Source: Amoebidium appalachense (Eukaryota; Ichthyosporea). From it: a stretch of DNA of 64,000 nucleotides. The position numbers were made by a program, and so were the translations under genes. The notes under the pieces were generated by a model. The model ran no database searches, was not told where the DNA came from, and saw only the letters and a program-made list of their open reading frames with translations. Positions 1 through 27,777 of the stretch are shown piece after piece (the stretch's first letter is position 1; each line of letters begins with the position of its first letter). The stretch lies in assembly GCA_963693365.1 (NCBI GenBank), contig CAVNZM010000002.1, positions 15,004,001 through 15,068,000 of the forward strand, written 5' to 3'.

Positions 1-299
1 GGGAACTGAGGTTGCAAACACGTGGCACACCATACTCCAACCATACCTTTATTTTCCATCGTCGATCACTCCAACATCCTCTACCTACTCTCCCCAGCAC
101 AAAGCCAGCAGCCAAGCCTGCAACACCCTCGTGTGTGCCACTAACACCACGAGTTGTTATAGGATGGGTCTTTGAATGCGCACGTGCTGCAGGAAACACC
201 CCGGCACACATCGATATCGCACCCTTGTGTACTTGTTGAGCAGGAACCGCTTTCCCCGTAGTACCGTAGCTTCCCCCCCCCACCCCGCCCCACCCCCCA

Positions 300-430
300 A
301 TGACGCATACTGTGCGCATGGATGATGTTGCATACTTGAATGTTTGCCTTTGCATGTGTCCTGCACCATGCTTCTCATCGTGTATGCGTACTTCGTACCG
401 TGTTCCGCATTCAAAACCCCCCACCCCCCA
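300..430 (+). repeat. SINE-like dispersed element, copy A
   Basis: About 120 bp that end in GCATTCAAAA followed by a C-tract and (CA)n. It matches the reverse complement of 888-1008 along nearly its whole length; the shared core includes TGTTGCATACTTGAAT and TGTCCTGCACCATGCTTCTC. The 3' end (GTACTTCGTACC, then GCATTCAA, C-run, CA-run) resembles copies elsewhere in the window. No coding capacity. The left boundary is uncertain. Confidence 0.6.
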
Positions 431-736
431 AACACACACACACACATTTTATCACACTTGCACTTGCATGCATGGCGCATGAGTGAAATGACTACTTGGT
501 ATGCCAGCATGCCTTCGTTTCGAGTGACAATATTAGGGAACTGGGAGGAGAATTGCTCGGCCTGGGGAAACATGAATACAATTGCTAATGGCAGCACTTC
601 TCCAAAGGCTTTGTACCGTCAAGTTCAATCATCGGATAACATAATATGTAAAAACAAAAAAAAAATAGAAAGAAAAACTAACGGCATTGTGCACTAAGAA
701 ATCGGACGTGTACATGTCCAGCCACACACGCGTTTG

Positions 737-823
<87 letters not shown>

Positions 824-827
824 TTTT

Positions 828-867
<40 letters not shown>

Positions 868-869
<2 letters not shown>

Positions 870-1028
870 GGGGGGGGGGGGGGGGTTGAATGCGAAATAT
901 ATAGGGCCGGTACGAAGTACAGATGCACAATGAGAAGCATGGTGCAGGACACATGCAAAGGCAAAAATTCAAGTATGCAACATCAGAATTGCGCACAGTG
1001 GCGGTCATAAGCAGAGCCCATCCTCAGG
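868..1028 (-). repeat. SINE-like dispersed element, copy B (inverted partner of copy A)
   Basis: Read on the minus strand, it starts with the head motif GAGGATGGGCTCTGCTTAT near 1028, has the same core as copy A, and ends in GCATTCAA, a C-run (868-885 on plus is G), (AT)n, an A-run and (CA)n. With copy A it makes an inverted repeat with arms of about 120 bp and a spacer of about 470 bp. It is either two independent insertions in opposite orientation or a fold-back element. Confidence 0.6.
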
Positions 1029-1035
1029 GAGGGTA

Positions 1036-1068
<33 letters not shown>

Positions 1069-1867
1069 AATACGCAGAACATGCATATATGAGGGCGGGG
1101 GGAGGGGGGAGGGGGGGGGGAAATGGCTGTGCAGCAGTTTCGAGATCCAGAGTTCATGACAAGAGTAGTGTTGAGTTGCACATTATGATGCCATTGTGTG
1201 CGGCCGTCCAGCGGCTACTGCCATGGCAACTTAGCTATTCACTGCTTGTCAGATAAAATCAATGTAAAGGTATTTAACTCACGTGTATATTATCACAAGT
1301 TCAACTGCTGCAAACAATCATCAATGCTTGACATAACAGTCTTAGAGACTTACTGTTAATTTGATTTACCAACACTATCATAGTGCCCTTTAGGTGACTG
1401 AGCAAGTGCAATCCCCTTTCTTTAAGAACTTACGTTAATAAAAGCTGGAGAATCGAAGTGGTTCTGGAATTACGTCTCAAAACTGTCCATGAAAACCCAT
1501 TTTCTACCGAAATACAAGAAGAAGCGCCTCGTTAGAATCCAACATCATACAATCAACAAATACACACCCGGTTGCAAACAGCACGCGGTTCATCCCCAGG
1601 AATTGCACCAACAACACCCTAAATGGCATGTGGTTGCCTTTAACACGTGTGTGCCTTACGCCAATATCTGCAACTCTTCCTCCCGACACTCACTCCTACA
1701 TGTCTACGTATGTGTGGCACACAACTAGGTCACGGTGTTGTTACAAGTTTGTTGTGCCTACCTTACACCAGGAATTAAGACACATTAGTGTGTGAACAAA
1801 TAAATTGGCTTACATCGTAGTATCATGGTGTGTGTGCGTGCGTGCATGCGTGTGTGCGTGTGTCTGT

Positions 1868-1915
<48 letters not shown>

Positions 1916-1928
1916 AATTGCTGGAGAA

Positions 1929-4607
<2,679 letters not shown>

Positions 4608-5508
4608 TTTGAATATGGGCACCAAAACCTTACTACAAAACTACTGCAAAAGAACGGGCTTTAGGGGAGCTTTAGGGGTGTTAGCTGAGATTACCCTAGG
4701 CCACCTGAGCAGTCACTGACTTAGTAAGTTGTTACGCCTGCCACATGTTCGCCCGGGGAAAAATGTAACTCCCTTTGTATGTGTTACACCGCAGAATATG
4801 TAATTAGGTGATTTATAAGCGAATAAAGCAGTTATGCATACGAGGGTATAAGTGTAGGATCAACAACAGGTGGTCGCCAAAACGAAAAATCTGACTCACT
4901 TGATCGACTCCCCGGCTCTCAGCAAAGCAAGGGGGGGGGACTGAAGCCCGCCAGTTTGTACCATTAGCCAATCAAATAGTGCCTTACGTAAGTAGATGCG
5001 CTTTTATCCAATCAATGGTTGGACCAATGGGAAATCGCTTGGTGATGCTCACATTGGTACATGTGGACGTGAAAGCTACAGAAGTGGACAACGAGAAAAC
5101 AAAAAACTGGGGCTCGTGACTAGGTAGAAGTGAAGTCTATAAAGGTCATTGGAAGGCTGAGAAAAGGGAAGGTTTTCGGTTTGATATGTAATAGCAGTCG
5201 TCTTACGCAGATATATTTATCAGTTCAGCAAGCACAAAGAGGTTTCATGACTTTAGTTGCTCAGTTTCCCGATCAGACAGTGAAAGGTGTAAGATTTGAG
5301 TAAGCGATGAACACGGCCAAGCTGGGCTTTTGAAACAACCAAGTTACTCACTAGATAGCGTGCATGAAGTGCTTGAACTAAAGAAGATTTGTCCAACCGG
5401 CTTTCTTGTACAGTTTCTGAAACCTTTCTTGTTTCACCTTTGAGTTTTCGAATTCATTCCATCTGCTTAGGTAACTGTGCAAGCGGGTAGGCCCCCTTGT
5501 TAGTGACC
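4608..5508. promoter_or_regulatory. Divergent promoter region between the RUS-family gene and UTP15
   Basis: The two start codons lie 0.9 kb apart, head to head. The region contains three CCAAT boxes: CCAATCA at 4968, CCAATCA at 5008 and CCAAT at 5024. No clear TATA box is placed for either gene. Apart from a short G-run at 4931-4939 the sequence is unique and free of microsatellites, unlike almost all other non-coding DNA in the window. Use as a shared promoter is inferred from gene layout. Confidence 0.55.
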
Positions 5509-17920
<12,412 letters not shown>

Positions 17921-18463
17921 TGTTGCCCCTTTGTCACGTGACAATGCCTAATAAGGGAGTCTTGGCCATTGTGTACCGTACTACGGTGTGATTGGCTGAA
18001 AGGAGTTAAAAATGAGAATGCGGGTGGTTAATAGCTGCATGTTGCCAGTTTACAGACGGATAACTTTTCATAAGAAGGCCTTCCACACATCCTGTTAAGA
18101 CTGGTCTCTTCATACACAAACACTACGGTATTCTTAGTTTTTGCTGTTGTTTTTATCCGTTCAGCCTTAACCACAGGAGGGGTGGGTGGGTTTGTGTGTG
18201 TTTATTTTATTTTTATTTTATTTTTATTTTTTATTTTGGGGGGGGGGGGGGGGGGGGGGGGGCTGGGCTTTTGAATTTGCAGTTGGTAACTAGACTACTT
18301 GGTTTCCGATAAAATGATACATGTTTTCTGTCTGATTGGTTTCAGTGTACTGGTTACACGAATGTGAGACATGTTAGGGGTAACCTGGACGTGCACGTAG
18401 ATGTACAGTAATTGGACTGAGCACCTGTGATTGGCGTGGAGGAAAAAATACAGTCACACAACG

Positions 18464-18500
<37 letters not shown>

Positions 18501-18851
18501 ACACACACATACACACACACACGCACACACACATACACACACACACGCACACACACATGCACACACGCACACACACACGGATTGCATCGATATCTTACAC
18601 ACGTTGTGCCTAGTATATGTAGAGGTACAACTATGCCTTTTACACAAGTATGTAAACACAAACAGATATACATGTGCAAAGCCCCTTGTTTCAACCAACC
18701 AGAGGCGAACACCATTAGGGATATTCGAAGTCCTTTTATTAGGCATGTGTGTGCACGTGCTGATAAATAATAAAAAACCCAGACGATCCGCGGCTGTCAG
18801 CACAAAACCATTCACAAATGTGGATGACTATTTATTATAAGGTAACGCCTC

Positions 18852-18899
<48 letters not shown>

Positions 18900-19108
18900 G
18901 TGGGTAGACACCCCGTGTACGTGTGTGACGGGTGTGGGTGTGGGTGTGAGCATACAAGTACAGTTCTTAACTGAGGGGTGCCGCGCGAGGGATGCCGTAC
19001 TTGGGAAAATTCCCTACCGCGGTTTGATGAAAAACGGCATCCTTGTGCACGTGCATCGGTCTAGATATGTCGACAATAAACGGCATGTCGTGCATCTTCC
19101 TTATCGAT

Positions 19109-19171
<63 letters not shown>

Positions 19172-19520
19172 CCTTCCCCCCCCCTCCCCCCCCCCCCTGG
19201 TGACCCTCCCTCCCCATGCTTAGCTCCAGAATTCTCCTTCTCCCTAGTTGCCTGCCCCAACGCATGAAAATACGTAGCTCTTCCCCATTCGTCCCGTTTT
19301 GTTCATTGATAATTAGTTACTGTAACCCGGGCCCCTGTCCAACCCCGCTGCTCCCCTCCACAAGCTTAAGTGTCATAAAAGTATTTTCCGACGGTTACCG
19401 AAATAGGCAACCTACCCTGCCATCTTCGAAGTTCCCCCCCCCCCCCCCCCCCTCCCCCCCCCCCCACCTATCACACACACACTACACACACACACACATC
19501 TTCCCTCCCTTCCCCTCCCT

Positions 19521-19561
<41 letters not shown>

Positions 19562-19844
19562 ACGGGCCCCTCCCCCCCGTCCCTCTCGTCACTCCTTCCC
19601 GCCCTCATTTTTGCACCGGTGTCATTCACCGTAGGGGCCTGAAGTTCAGACGGAGGCTCAGACGACCTGTTGCCCACGTAACCCTTCAGTTGGATTTCGA
19701 TAGTTATTCCTTTCCAAAACAAATCCCCCCCCCTCCCCTCCCCCCCCCCCCTTTCCCCCCGCCTTTAAAAAGAAACAAAACAAACAAAGAAACAAACAAA
19801 CAAACAAACAAACAAACAAACAAAAAAAAAAAAAAAAAAAAAAG

Positions 19845-19887
<43 letters not shown>

Positions 19888-20242
19888 ACCCGCCCCCCCT
19901 CCCCGCCCCTACCCCCCATTCCCCCCCCCCCCCCCCCCCCCCAGGAAAAACTTTGAAACATAAACATACACATGCACACGTTTTCAAATAAGCACCCACA
20001 CATCCTCCTATACAGGTTCCCCCCGTCCCTACACCCTAGAACTCATCATTGCCTCACAGCACAATACGGCAAGCATACATCTACACACTAATTTACAGTT
20101 CCACAGTCACACACATACTGTACACTGGACGTGTGGGTCACCTGGTCCACAGGCACGTGTGTGCAATGAACGAGCGTGTTGTGTGTGTATTCACACACAG
20201 CACACACACGCACACGCACACACACACACACGCACACGCACG

Positions 20243-20327
<85 letters not shown>

Positions 20328-20614
20328 TCACACACTCACACACACACAAAGTTTCCCTATCCATGTATATACCTCAAGATCGACAACGCTCACGTGAATT
20401 TTTGGGGCCCCTTCAGTTGCTACAGCATGGTAGTGTGATATATCATACTAACATTCCCACCGTGTGTTCTAATTTGGAATCGATGAAATTATGGACATCT
20501 TGTATTTTGAAACCTGCCCACAGCTCGCAGTGTGTGCAACTAGATTAACCGTATTTGGAAGTCGGATAACCATATATAGATATGGTCTATCGCCTTGTAC
20601 ACCCTACACATCCG

Positions 20615-20657
<43 letters not shown>

Positions 20658-20893
20658 CACACACACACGGGGTGGGGGGGGTGGGGGGAGGGGGGGGACA
20701 CATGCGAACACATATAAGTTCTTGTACTACAGTGTGCACGCACATAGTATTACACACACAGACGACCAGACACGCATGCCGTATGCACGTGATTTTTTTC
20801 CAAATTTGGTGTGTGTGTGTGTGTGTGTGTGCATGTGCGCGCGTGTGTGCACGAACTTGATTGAGAGAGAGAGAGGGGGGGGGGGGGGGGGGG

Positions 20894-20944
<51 letters not shown>

Positions 20945-22032
20945 GGAGAGGGAGACTCTCGGAGAGAAAGAGTGAGTGGGAGAGAGAAAAAAAAGAGAAA
21001 AAGGGAGGTCGTGAGAGGGAGAGGAAGGGCGAGAGAGGAAGATAGAGAGAGAGAATCGGAGAGAGAATGAGAATGAGAATGTGTGCGTGCGTGTGTGTGT
21101 GTGTATGTGTTTTCCGAAAGTTTTTCGTGTGTATGTGTGCACGACCTGCGGGCGCGCGTGTGTGCATGTGTTTTCTTTTTCTTTTTGTGTGTATGTACGA
21201 CCTTTCTCTCTGTGTGCGTGCGCAGGGGCGCGCGCGTGTGTGTTGTGTGTGGATGTGTTTTCTTTTCTCGTGTGTGTGTGTATGTGTGTGTGCATGACTT
21301 ACAGAGCAAGGAGAGAGATTACGCGCGCACGTGTGCACAATTTGTGTGTGTGTGTGTGTACATGTGTGTGTGTGTATGTTTGTGTGTGTGGTGTGTGCAC
21401 GTGTGCTTGTGTGTTTTGATTACAGTGTACATGTGTGTGTGTGTGTGTGTGTGTATGTTTTAGTGCACACGTGTGCTTGTGTGTTTTGATGGTGTACGTG
21501 TGTGCGTGTGTGTGCATGACTTACTACGTTCTTTTGCAGGCATTTTTCCTTCAGCAACTGTTACTATTCCTTCAGCAACTGTTAATATTCATTTGAGAAA
21601 CCTTTTACTTGCAGTTTTTCAATAACTGCCTGCATGATAGAAAAACTGCCTGCATGATATTGGCCAAAAAACTGCCTGCATGATATTGGCCAAACAATTG
21701 CAAGACCTGCTCGCCATGACCACATTATGAATTATTTACAAGAAAATAATACGTCAGCAACCATTATTACTCACAGACCACCTGAGATATATCAGGAATG
21801 CAAAACCTACTTTTTTGCACGTGCGCAACCAAAACGAAAACTAGAAGAAAACATATATCAGGAATGCAAAACCTACTTTTTTGCACGTGCGCAGCCAAAA
21901 CGAAAACTAGAAGAAAACATCATTCTACTCTGTCAGTCGGTTTACTAATAAAACCAACACACGTTCGGCTTAAAACAACCTTACGGCTAGCTATTGCACA
22001 CACTATTTGAAAATTATTCACCTATTCCTGCG
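17921..22032. other. Intergenic region between UTP15 and SulP copy 1 (convergent genes)
   Basis: Mostly simple sequence: poly-G at 18239-18262 and 18867-18892, long poly-C at 19111-19168, 19435-19560 and 19845-19887, (CA)n at 18466-18580 and 20243-20320, (GA)n at 20896-20934, and GT-rich DNA at 21075-21520. Short coding-like islands on the minus strand at about 18975-19095 and 19615-19720 (open for 40 codons or so) could not be joined by compatible splice signals. Tandem repeats occur at 21545-21700 and 21787-21918. No gene is called. Confidence 0.65.
21727..21948 (+). other. Small ORF containing a perfect-phase 66 bp tandem duplication
   Basis: An ATG-to-stop frame of 73 codons. The middle is a 66 bp unit (21787-21852 and 21853-21918) repeated twice with one or two base differences. 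Since 66 is a multiple of three, the peptide contains a 22-residue unit twice (YQECKTYFFARAQPK is its core). Just upstream, 21545-21700 holds other short tandem repeats (TTCCTTCAGCAACTGTTA twice; AACTGCCTGCATGATATTGG three times). There is no family match that I recognise, and the frame may be chance within a tandem repeat. Confidence 0.3.
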
Positions 22033-24385
22033 TTAGCAATCGGATTTTGGGGTGTCTGCACCTGTTTTTTCCTTCCCCGACAGGACCCCCCTCTTCACGC
22101 CGTCGTCTGTGGCGGCCCTCACGGCCTCATATGTCTGCATGAAGAACCATTGGGGGCCCACCAGATCGTAGATCTGGCCGCGATCCAGCACCCTGATCAC
22201 GTTCTTGCTCGCGCCGGCCACGACCACGACAATGCCGTCGGCCTGGTGCTTCTCGATGACGCGGTGCAGGTGGCGCACAGCCGTGGCATCCACGTGGGTC
22301 ACGGCCACAAAGTCCAGCACCAGATAGTGGATCTGGCCCTCGGGCTGCCCGACGTGCCTGCGGACGAGCTCGTTGACCCGGTCCAGCACCGTCACGACGT
22401 TGCCGAAGTAGAGCGGCGCATCGACCCGGAACGTCAGCAGCCCGGGGATGACCAGCGTGTTCTGGTGGCGCTTGACGTCGCGGTAGATGGTGGTCTGGGG
22501 GATACGCCCAAGCTCGGCCGTGTACGGGAAAGCCGACTCTGCAATGTTCAGGAGCAGCGCCAGGCCAATGGACACACCCAGGCCGATCTCGGCATTGACA
22601 AAGGCCGTGATGACAAACGACGTGACCCACACCAAAAAGTCCTTCTTGCTGACACGCCAGGCCGTGGCCGCGCCCCACCAGTCAAACAGCCCAGCCACGG
22701 AGACGGCAATGATGGCGCCCATGGCGCTGCGGGGCATCAGCTCGAAGGGCTTTGTGAGCGCCAGCAGCACCACCATGATCAGGATGGAGGTGAACAGCCC
22801 CGACAGCTGCGTCTTGCAGCCCGTCATGTCCGCAAGCGACGACCGCGAGAACGACCCGGTGGCCGCATAGCCCCCAAAGATCGAGCCCACCACGTTGCCC
22901 ACACCCAGGGCGCGCAGGTCTGCGTCGGGGCTGAAGGTGTAGTTGTTCTTCTCGGCCAGCACCTTGGCAATGGAGATGGACTCCATAATGCCCACCAGCG
23001 CAACAAGCCCGGCCAGCCGCAGCGTGGACCCAAGCGGGAAGTAGCTGCTGGTGAAGTGCTCCACTGTCACCTTGGGCAGCCCCGCAGGAATGTTGCCCAC
23101 AACCTGAGTGGGTAGGTGTTAGCCAAATGCAAACAGGCTCTTAGCAATATTTCCAACCTATCGGGCACTGATAGCAAAACAAAAACACAAAAAGAGTTAT
23201 CCAATGACCCGCTGTAACAAATAAACCTTGAAATTTGGTGCAAATACCAATTTCAGATTTAACAAATTTTGCACACCCAGATGACGTGTTTTTTTTTTTG
23301 TTAAACAGATTCTTTGTGAAACAGAAAAAAGAACGAAAGGGAAGGGCAGGCGCAAATATATTACACACCTTGATGCCCTTGGCCTTGAAATCAAAGGCGA
23401 AGCTGAAGAGAATGGAGAGCACCACGACCGTGATGGGCCCAAAATAGACCAGAATGCCCAGTTTCTTGCCCAGCGAGGCATTCCTCCTGGCAACAAGGGC
23501 CGGAATGTACTTTGCGCCCAGCAGAATGGCCAGCCAGGCCACAGACGTGGCCGTGGTGGCCCAGCTGATGGTGTTGCCGTACTTGACCCACGAATCGACG
23601 ATGGGCACAAACTCCGTGGCCCGGCCCGAGTTGAGGCCGAGCATGTCCTTGACCTGCTGCATGCAGATGGTCACGGCGGCACCGGTGCAGAAGCCGGAAA
23701 TGACGGCGTGGGAGAGGAAGTTTGTGAGGAAGCCGAGGCGGAAGAAGCCGATGAGGAACTCTATGACACCGACAAACATGGACACCTTGAGGGCCAGGAT
23801 GCACATCTGGGCCTGCAGGGCCGGGTTCTCGGGCTTGTTGGCATCCTTGCTGGCGTAGCCGGCAATCTCCTGCAGGCCGTTGCCCAGCAGCAGCGAAATG
23901 ACGGCCACAGGGCCCACGGCCAGCTGGGGGCTGGAGCCCATCAGCTTGTACACAATAACGGGCATGAAGGCCGCATACAGCCCGTACTGGTAGGGCAGGT
24001 TGGCCAGCCCGGCATACGACATGGACTGCGGGATCAGCAGCGCCCCCACCGACAGCCCGGCAATGGCGTCGTGCCACAGCCACTCGCGCAGGTTGTAGGT
24101 GCGCAGCCACTTGAGGCACGGCAGGAAGATGGCCGCATACTCGAACGACCCGTAGCCGTCAAACTCCTTGTGCCACTGGTTGCGCGCCTTGGCCGCAAGC
24201 TCGGCAGTGTCGCGCTTCAGCTCGTTGATGAATCCACTCTGCTCCCTGCGCTCGTAGGGTTCGATGCCGGACGCATGGGGGTGAAGGTCATCGCTGGAGT
24301 TGAAAGCATCGCCGTTGTTTGTGACGGCAACAGCGACCTGATCCCCAAAGGGGGAGGCTGAGAGGTCTTTCTTGTCGTGCGCCAT
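22033..24385 (-). CDS. SulP/SLC26 family anion (sulfate) transporter, copy 1
   Basis: Two exons on the minus strand, 24385-23369 and 23103-22033, joined in phase 0, 695 aa. Membrane transporter for sulfate or other anions. A cytosolic N-terminus of about 90 residues is followed by the SulP transmembrane domain (IPQSMSYAGLANLPYQYGLY; LMGSSPQLAVGPVAVISLLL; GAAVTICMQQVKDMLGL) and a C-terminal STAS domain at about 535-655 (IHYLVLDFVAVTHVDATAVR). The length fits the family. From the motif ERREQSGF to the last 14 residues it is almost identical in DNA to copy 2 at 31173-33612, while the first 45 residues and the extreme C-terminus (EKTGADTPKSDC) differ. The intron (265 bp) is also related between copies. 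Coding DNA is GC-rich at third positions. The start is the first ATG; no better start lies upstream. Confidence 0.93.
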
Positions 24386-24599
24386 CTTCCTTAACCTTAG
24401 AGTTTACCACTTCGTTGATGCAAATTACGCTTCGGAGGACAAAGTTTCGGAGACTTGCACAGTTTGTGTGCTCGCCGACTTGATCCGGAAGCAGGTGACG
24501 ACTTGAATGGATAAACGTTGGGTGTTCAGCTCCTTTATGTAATCGTCAAGGAATGAGGTTTGCAATAATCTAGGTGGGCATGCGGCAAAAAGGACTAAG

Positions 24600-24915
24600 T
24601 GACTATACACCAATCGGAATTGTATTGGATTTGACTTCTGAGATGGCGCGTTTTCGCAACGCCATATGCAACCATTCGTTACATCCGTATCAGAGAAAAC
24701 ATGTAGATTTATTTTATAAATGACAGATTTTAGTTTTTATATTTATTAGCTGATTTAATTATCGGTATGTATATATTTCCTTATTTTTATTGCTCTTTAT
24801 GGCACCCCGCACACGTTCGCTTAGCTTGATTTGATTGGTTATTCGAAAAGCCACCTAATTTCAAAATGATAACGCATTTCTATTGGTTGCATGCACCATC
24901 CCAGGCATCCAATAG
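24600..24915 (-). promoter_or_regulatory. CCAAT-box cluster upstream of SulP copy 1
   Basis: CCAAT or its complement occurs at 24610, 24834-24838, 24882-24886 and 24909-24913, within 0.55 kb of the start codon at 24385. The spacing and AT-rich context fit a promoter. Function is inferred. A similar set lies upstream of SulP copy 2 (30498 and 30518). Confidence 0.4.
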
Positions 24916-25852
24916 CATGGTTTTTCCATTGCGTTGAAAATAACTAGTGTTCGACTTCGTGTGCACGCCACATGTTGCTATGCATTCGATAACACGTGCA
25001 CAGTGTCACACACCCCTTTCATTTGCCCACCTGCAAGAATTGTAGAACAGCTATCCTGCTTATAAAAAGTCCGCTGGTCAAGCGTGCGCACGCGTCCTGC
25101 TGTGAGAGTAGTCTGTGTCTTATATGCAAGTGGTGCAGGAGGCTGGCAGCCGGGCTCAATGCACTGATCGATCATATGGCCCACGACTTGTCCGACTCCG
25201 GTTGTCCACGCACCGTCCCGTGCCAGGTGTACACATGTACATACGTACCGTCGCATCATCACGTGCACAGTCTCCCAGGCCTCGCGAGGATGCACTGACT
25301 CAGCTGACTGCGGTGCATGTGCAATAGCCTACATTGAGCATGGGAGTCGATAATCTGTAGGACAAATTATCATACATTACAAACAACATGGGTATGTACT
25401 GCGTATCTAACTTGTATGCAACGTGACACAGTCATCTGGCCCTATGGAGGGCAGGTGATTGAAGCCTGTGGCAGTACTAGTGCCCTACTATTGTAGTCCT
25501 CGCGCGGACCCGGGGTACCCGGTGGCCCGCGGTGGGTGGGTGCCGGGGATTATAAACAATTGTGCATGTTATTGGATGTTAGAGAGATTACTATGTATAT
25601 AAAGACAAAACTTTCAGGGAACAATCTAGTATTGCTCCTATCCCCGGGCCGCGCACTAGTACTATAGCCTGAGTATCGACTCTCTCTCTCCCTCTCCGAT
25701 AGCAATTCTCTTTGAAAGGATCTCTCTCCCCACGAGTCTCGTGGCCTCCTTCTCTCCCCGAGTCCCCCACGCCCACCCCTCCTCCCTCTCCCTCCCCCTC
25801 CCCCTCTCTCTCTATATCCCGGTCTCGAGAGCTCCCTTTCCTGATGATGATC

Positions 25853-25856
<4 letters not shown>

Positions 25857-25888
<32 letters not shown>

Positions 25889-25947
25889 AGATCTCTCTCT
25901 CTCACTCAGCTCTGACACACACACACACACACTCTCTCTCTCTCACT

Positions 25948-26016
<69 letters not shown>

Positions 26017-26028
26017 ATCTCTCTCTCC

Positions 26029-26083
<55 letters not shown>
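25857..26083. repeat. (CT)n microsatellite blocks
   Basis: Long (CT)n tracts at 25857-25890, 25949-26012 and 26030-26083, separated by short variants such as CACTCAG and CTTCTATCTC. There is no coding support. Confidence 0.9.
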
Positions 26084-26085
<2 letters not shown>

Positions 26086-26664
26086 GGCCCCCTTCTTCCC
26101 TCCCTCTCAGGCTCCCTCCCGGGCCCTCCCTCCCCCCTAAACCTAACACCTCTCTTTCTCTCTGTGTGTGCTCTCTCTATATAGTATCTCATGCAGGAGA
26201 TCTCTAGCTCTCTCTCACCCACCCTTCTTCTTCTTCTTTCTCTATCTATTTGTGTTGGTGTGCACCGTGATATATCACGTGACTGTACTACATCTGGCTC
26301 CTACTCAGAGCTAACAGCATTAATACAGTACTCTTGAATACATATTAGTTTACGGCATACATCGTAAATTTAGAGAAAACCTGTCCGAGCCTCCTACATA
26401 CCGTATCATATATACTAATGATATGCAGTCTGAACGTCTTCAATCGTGGAACTATAATGAGGCTGCCCGACCTTGGAATACATGTAACTGGCATACGTAT
26501 CGTGGCAAGTACTAAAAGGCATGTACACAGTCGTCACACTCAAGCAGACCGACTCATCCGATACGTGACATCATGATGGGCACCGCCGTGCCTCAGCAGG
26601 CGCGAGGAAGATGGGAATGCATCACTAAATATGACACACATGTGTACACTGCACGTGGCACCGC

Positions 26665-26750
<86 letters not shown>

Positions 26751-27146
26751 ACACACACATACACACACACACGCACGCACGCACGCACACCCACACACGC
26801 ACACACACACAACACGGCGTGGCACACACACACACATTTTAACACTAGAAGATACACAGCTTGTGACCCACATTTTACATAAACACACACAAACACAAGA
26901 CCAGTACTAGTTCACATCCATTCCGGATCTGGGTCCACATGGGAAGGCACAGACACACAGGCTCCGCGGTTGACACAATTTGTGTATTTGAAATATAGAT
27001 GCAGTGTCATGATGATCACATATACAGATGCTTTGAACACACTGACACAAACCGTGAGACACACACACACACATGTACACACACACACACAGACACACAC
27101 ACACACACACATTGTACAACATACACACACACACACACACACACAC

Positions 27147-27183
27147 ACTCACTCACTCAGTCACACACTCACACACCACGTGT

Positions 27184-27221
<38 letters not shown>

Positions 27222-27267
27222 CACTCACTCACTCAGTCAGTCAGTCACACACTCACACACCACGTGT

Positions 27268-27306
<39 letters not shown>

Positions 27307-27361
27307 GCGCGCGCGCATTCACTCACTCACTCAGTCAGTCACACACTCACACACCACGTGT

Positions 27362-27402
<41 letters not shown>

Positions 27403-27405
27403 CGT
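27147..27405. repeat. Higher-order (CA)n repeat of three units of about 90 bp
   Basis: Each unit has CACTCACTCACTCAGTCA, CACACTCACACACCACGTG, TGACAC and then (CA)n. The junction CACGTGTGACAC recurs at about 27177, 27263 and 27356, so the block has grown by duplication of a larger unit and not only by dinucleotide slippage. Confidence 0.8.
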
Positions 27406-27741
27406 GTGGCATACTCATACACAGTGTGTGCACACACAAACACACGCACTTGATTCACTCACAGACACACGTGTCACACACACATTCACGGTACTGTACA
27501 TACAACAAACACGTGACACACACACACGTGTACACAACACACGCACGTGTTACAAACTTTCTTGTGACACGCGTCCCAAATGGTTAAGTAAAGGCACCTG
27601 TGCACGTGCCCCGACACATGGTGATCGTCGGACATGCCGACAGACACAAGACAAAAATTCACTGGAAATCCCCGCTATAGGGACAATAACTATAATCAAC
27701 ATGTGTACACAGCCACACGGCATTAATCTTACTGTGCCACC

Positions 27742-27777
<36 letters not shown>

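Larger units (their letters stand above)
1..1928. other. Intergenic repeat-rich region
   Basis: No gene could be supported here. The stretch holds two oppositely oriented copies of a SINE-like element (300-430 and 868-1028), a compound microsatellite at 749-885 made of (GT)n, T-run, (AT)n and G-run, a G-run at 1037-1067 and another at 1881-1914. The sequence at 1150-1800 is unique and of mixed composition, with no convincing exon. The part just before 1929 is the 3' flank of the minus-strand RUS-family gene. Confidence 0.7.

Noticed and set aside
4655-4690. TTAGGGG motifs as telomeric repeat
   Set aside because: Only isolated single occurrences, with no tandem array.
21994-23115. 373-codon plus-strand ORF
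   Set aside because: It is the antisense of SulP copy 1 exon 2. GC-rich third positions keep the opposite strand open; the His/Gln/Arg-rich product is typical of an antisense shadow. The 399-codon frame at 32524-33723 and the 327-codon frame at 31272-32255 are the same effect for copy 2.
23141-24385. 414-codon ORF reading through the SulP copy 1 intron
   Set aside because: It passes the donor GTGTGT at 23368 and loses similarity there. The spliced model joins in phase and restores the family sequence.
27147-27405. Regularly spaced repeats as a CRISPR-like array
   Set aside because: The units are low-complexity (CA)n variants with no unique spacers, in a eukaryotic intron-rich context.
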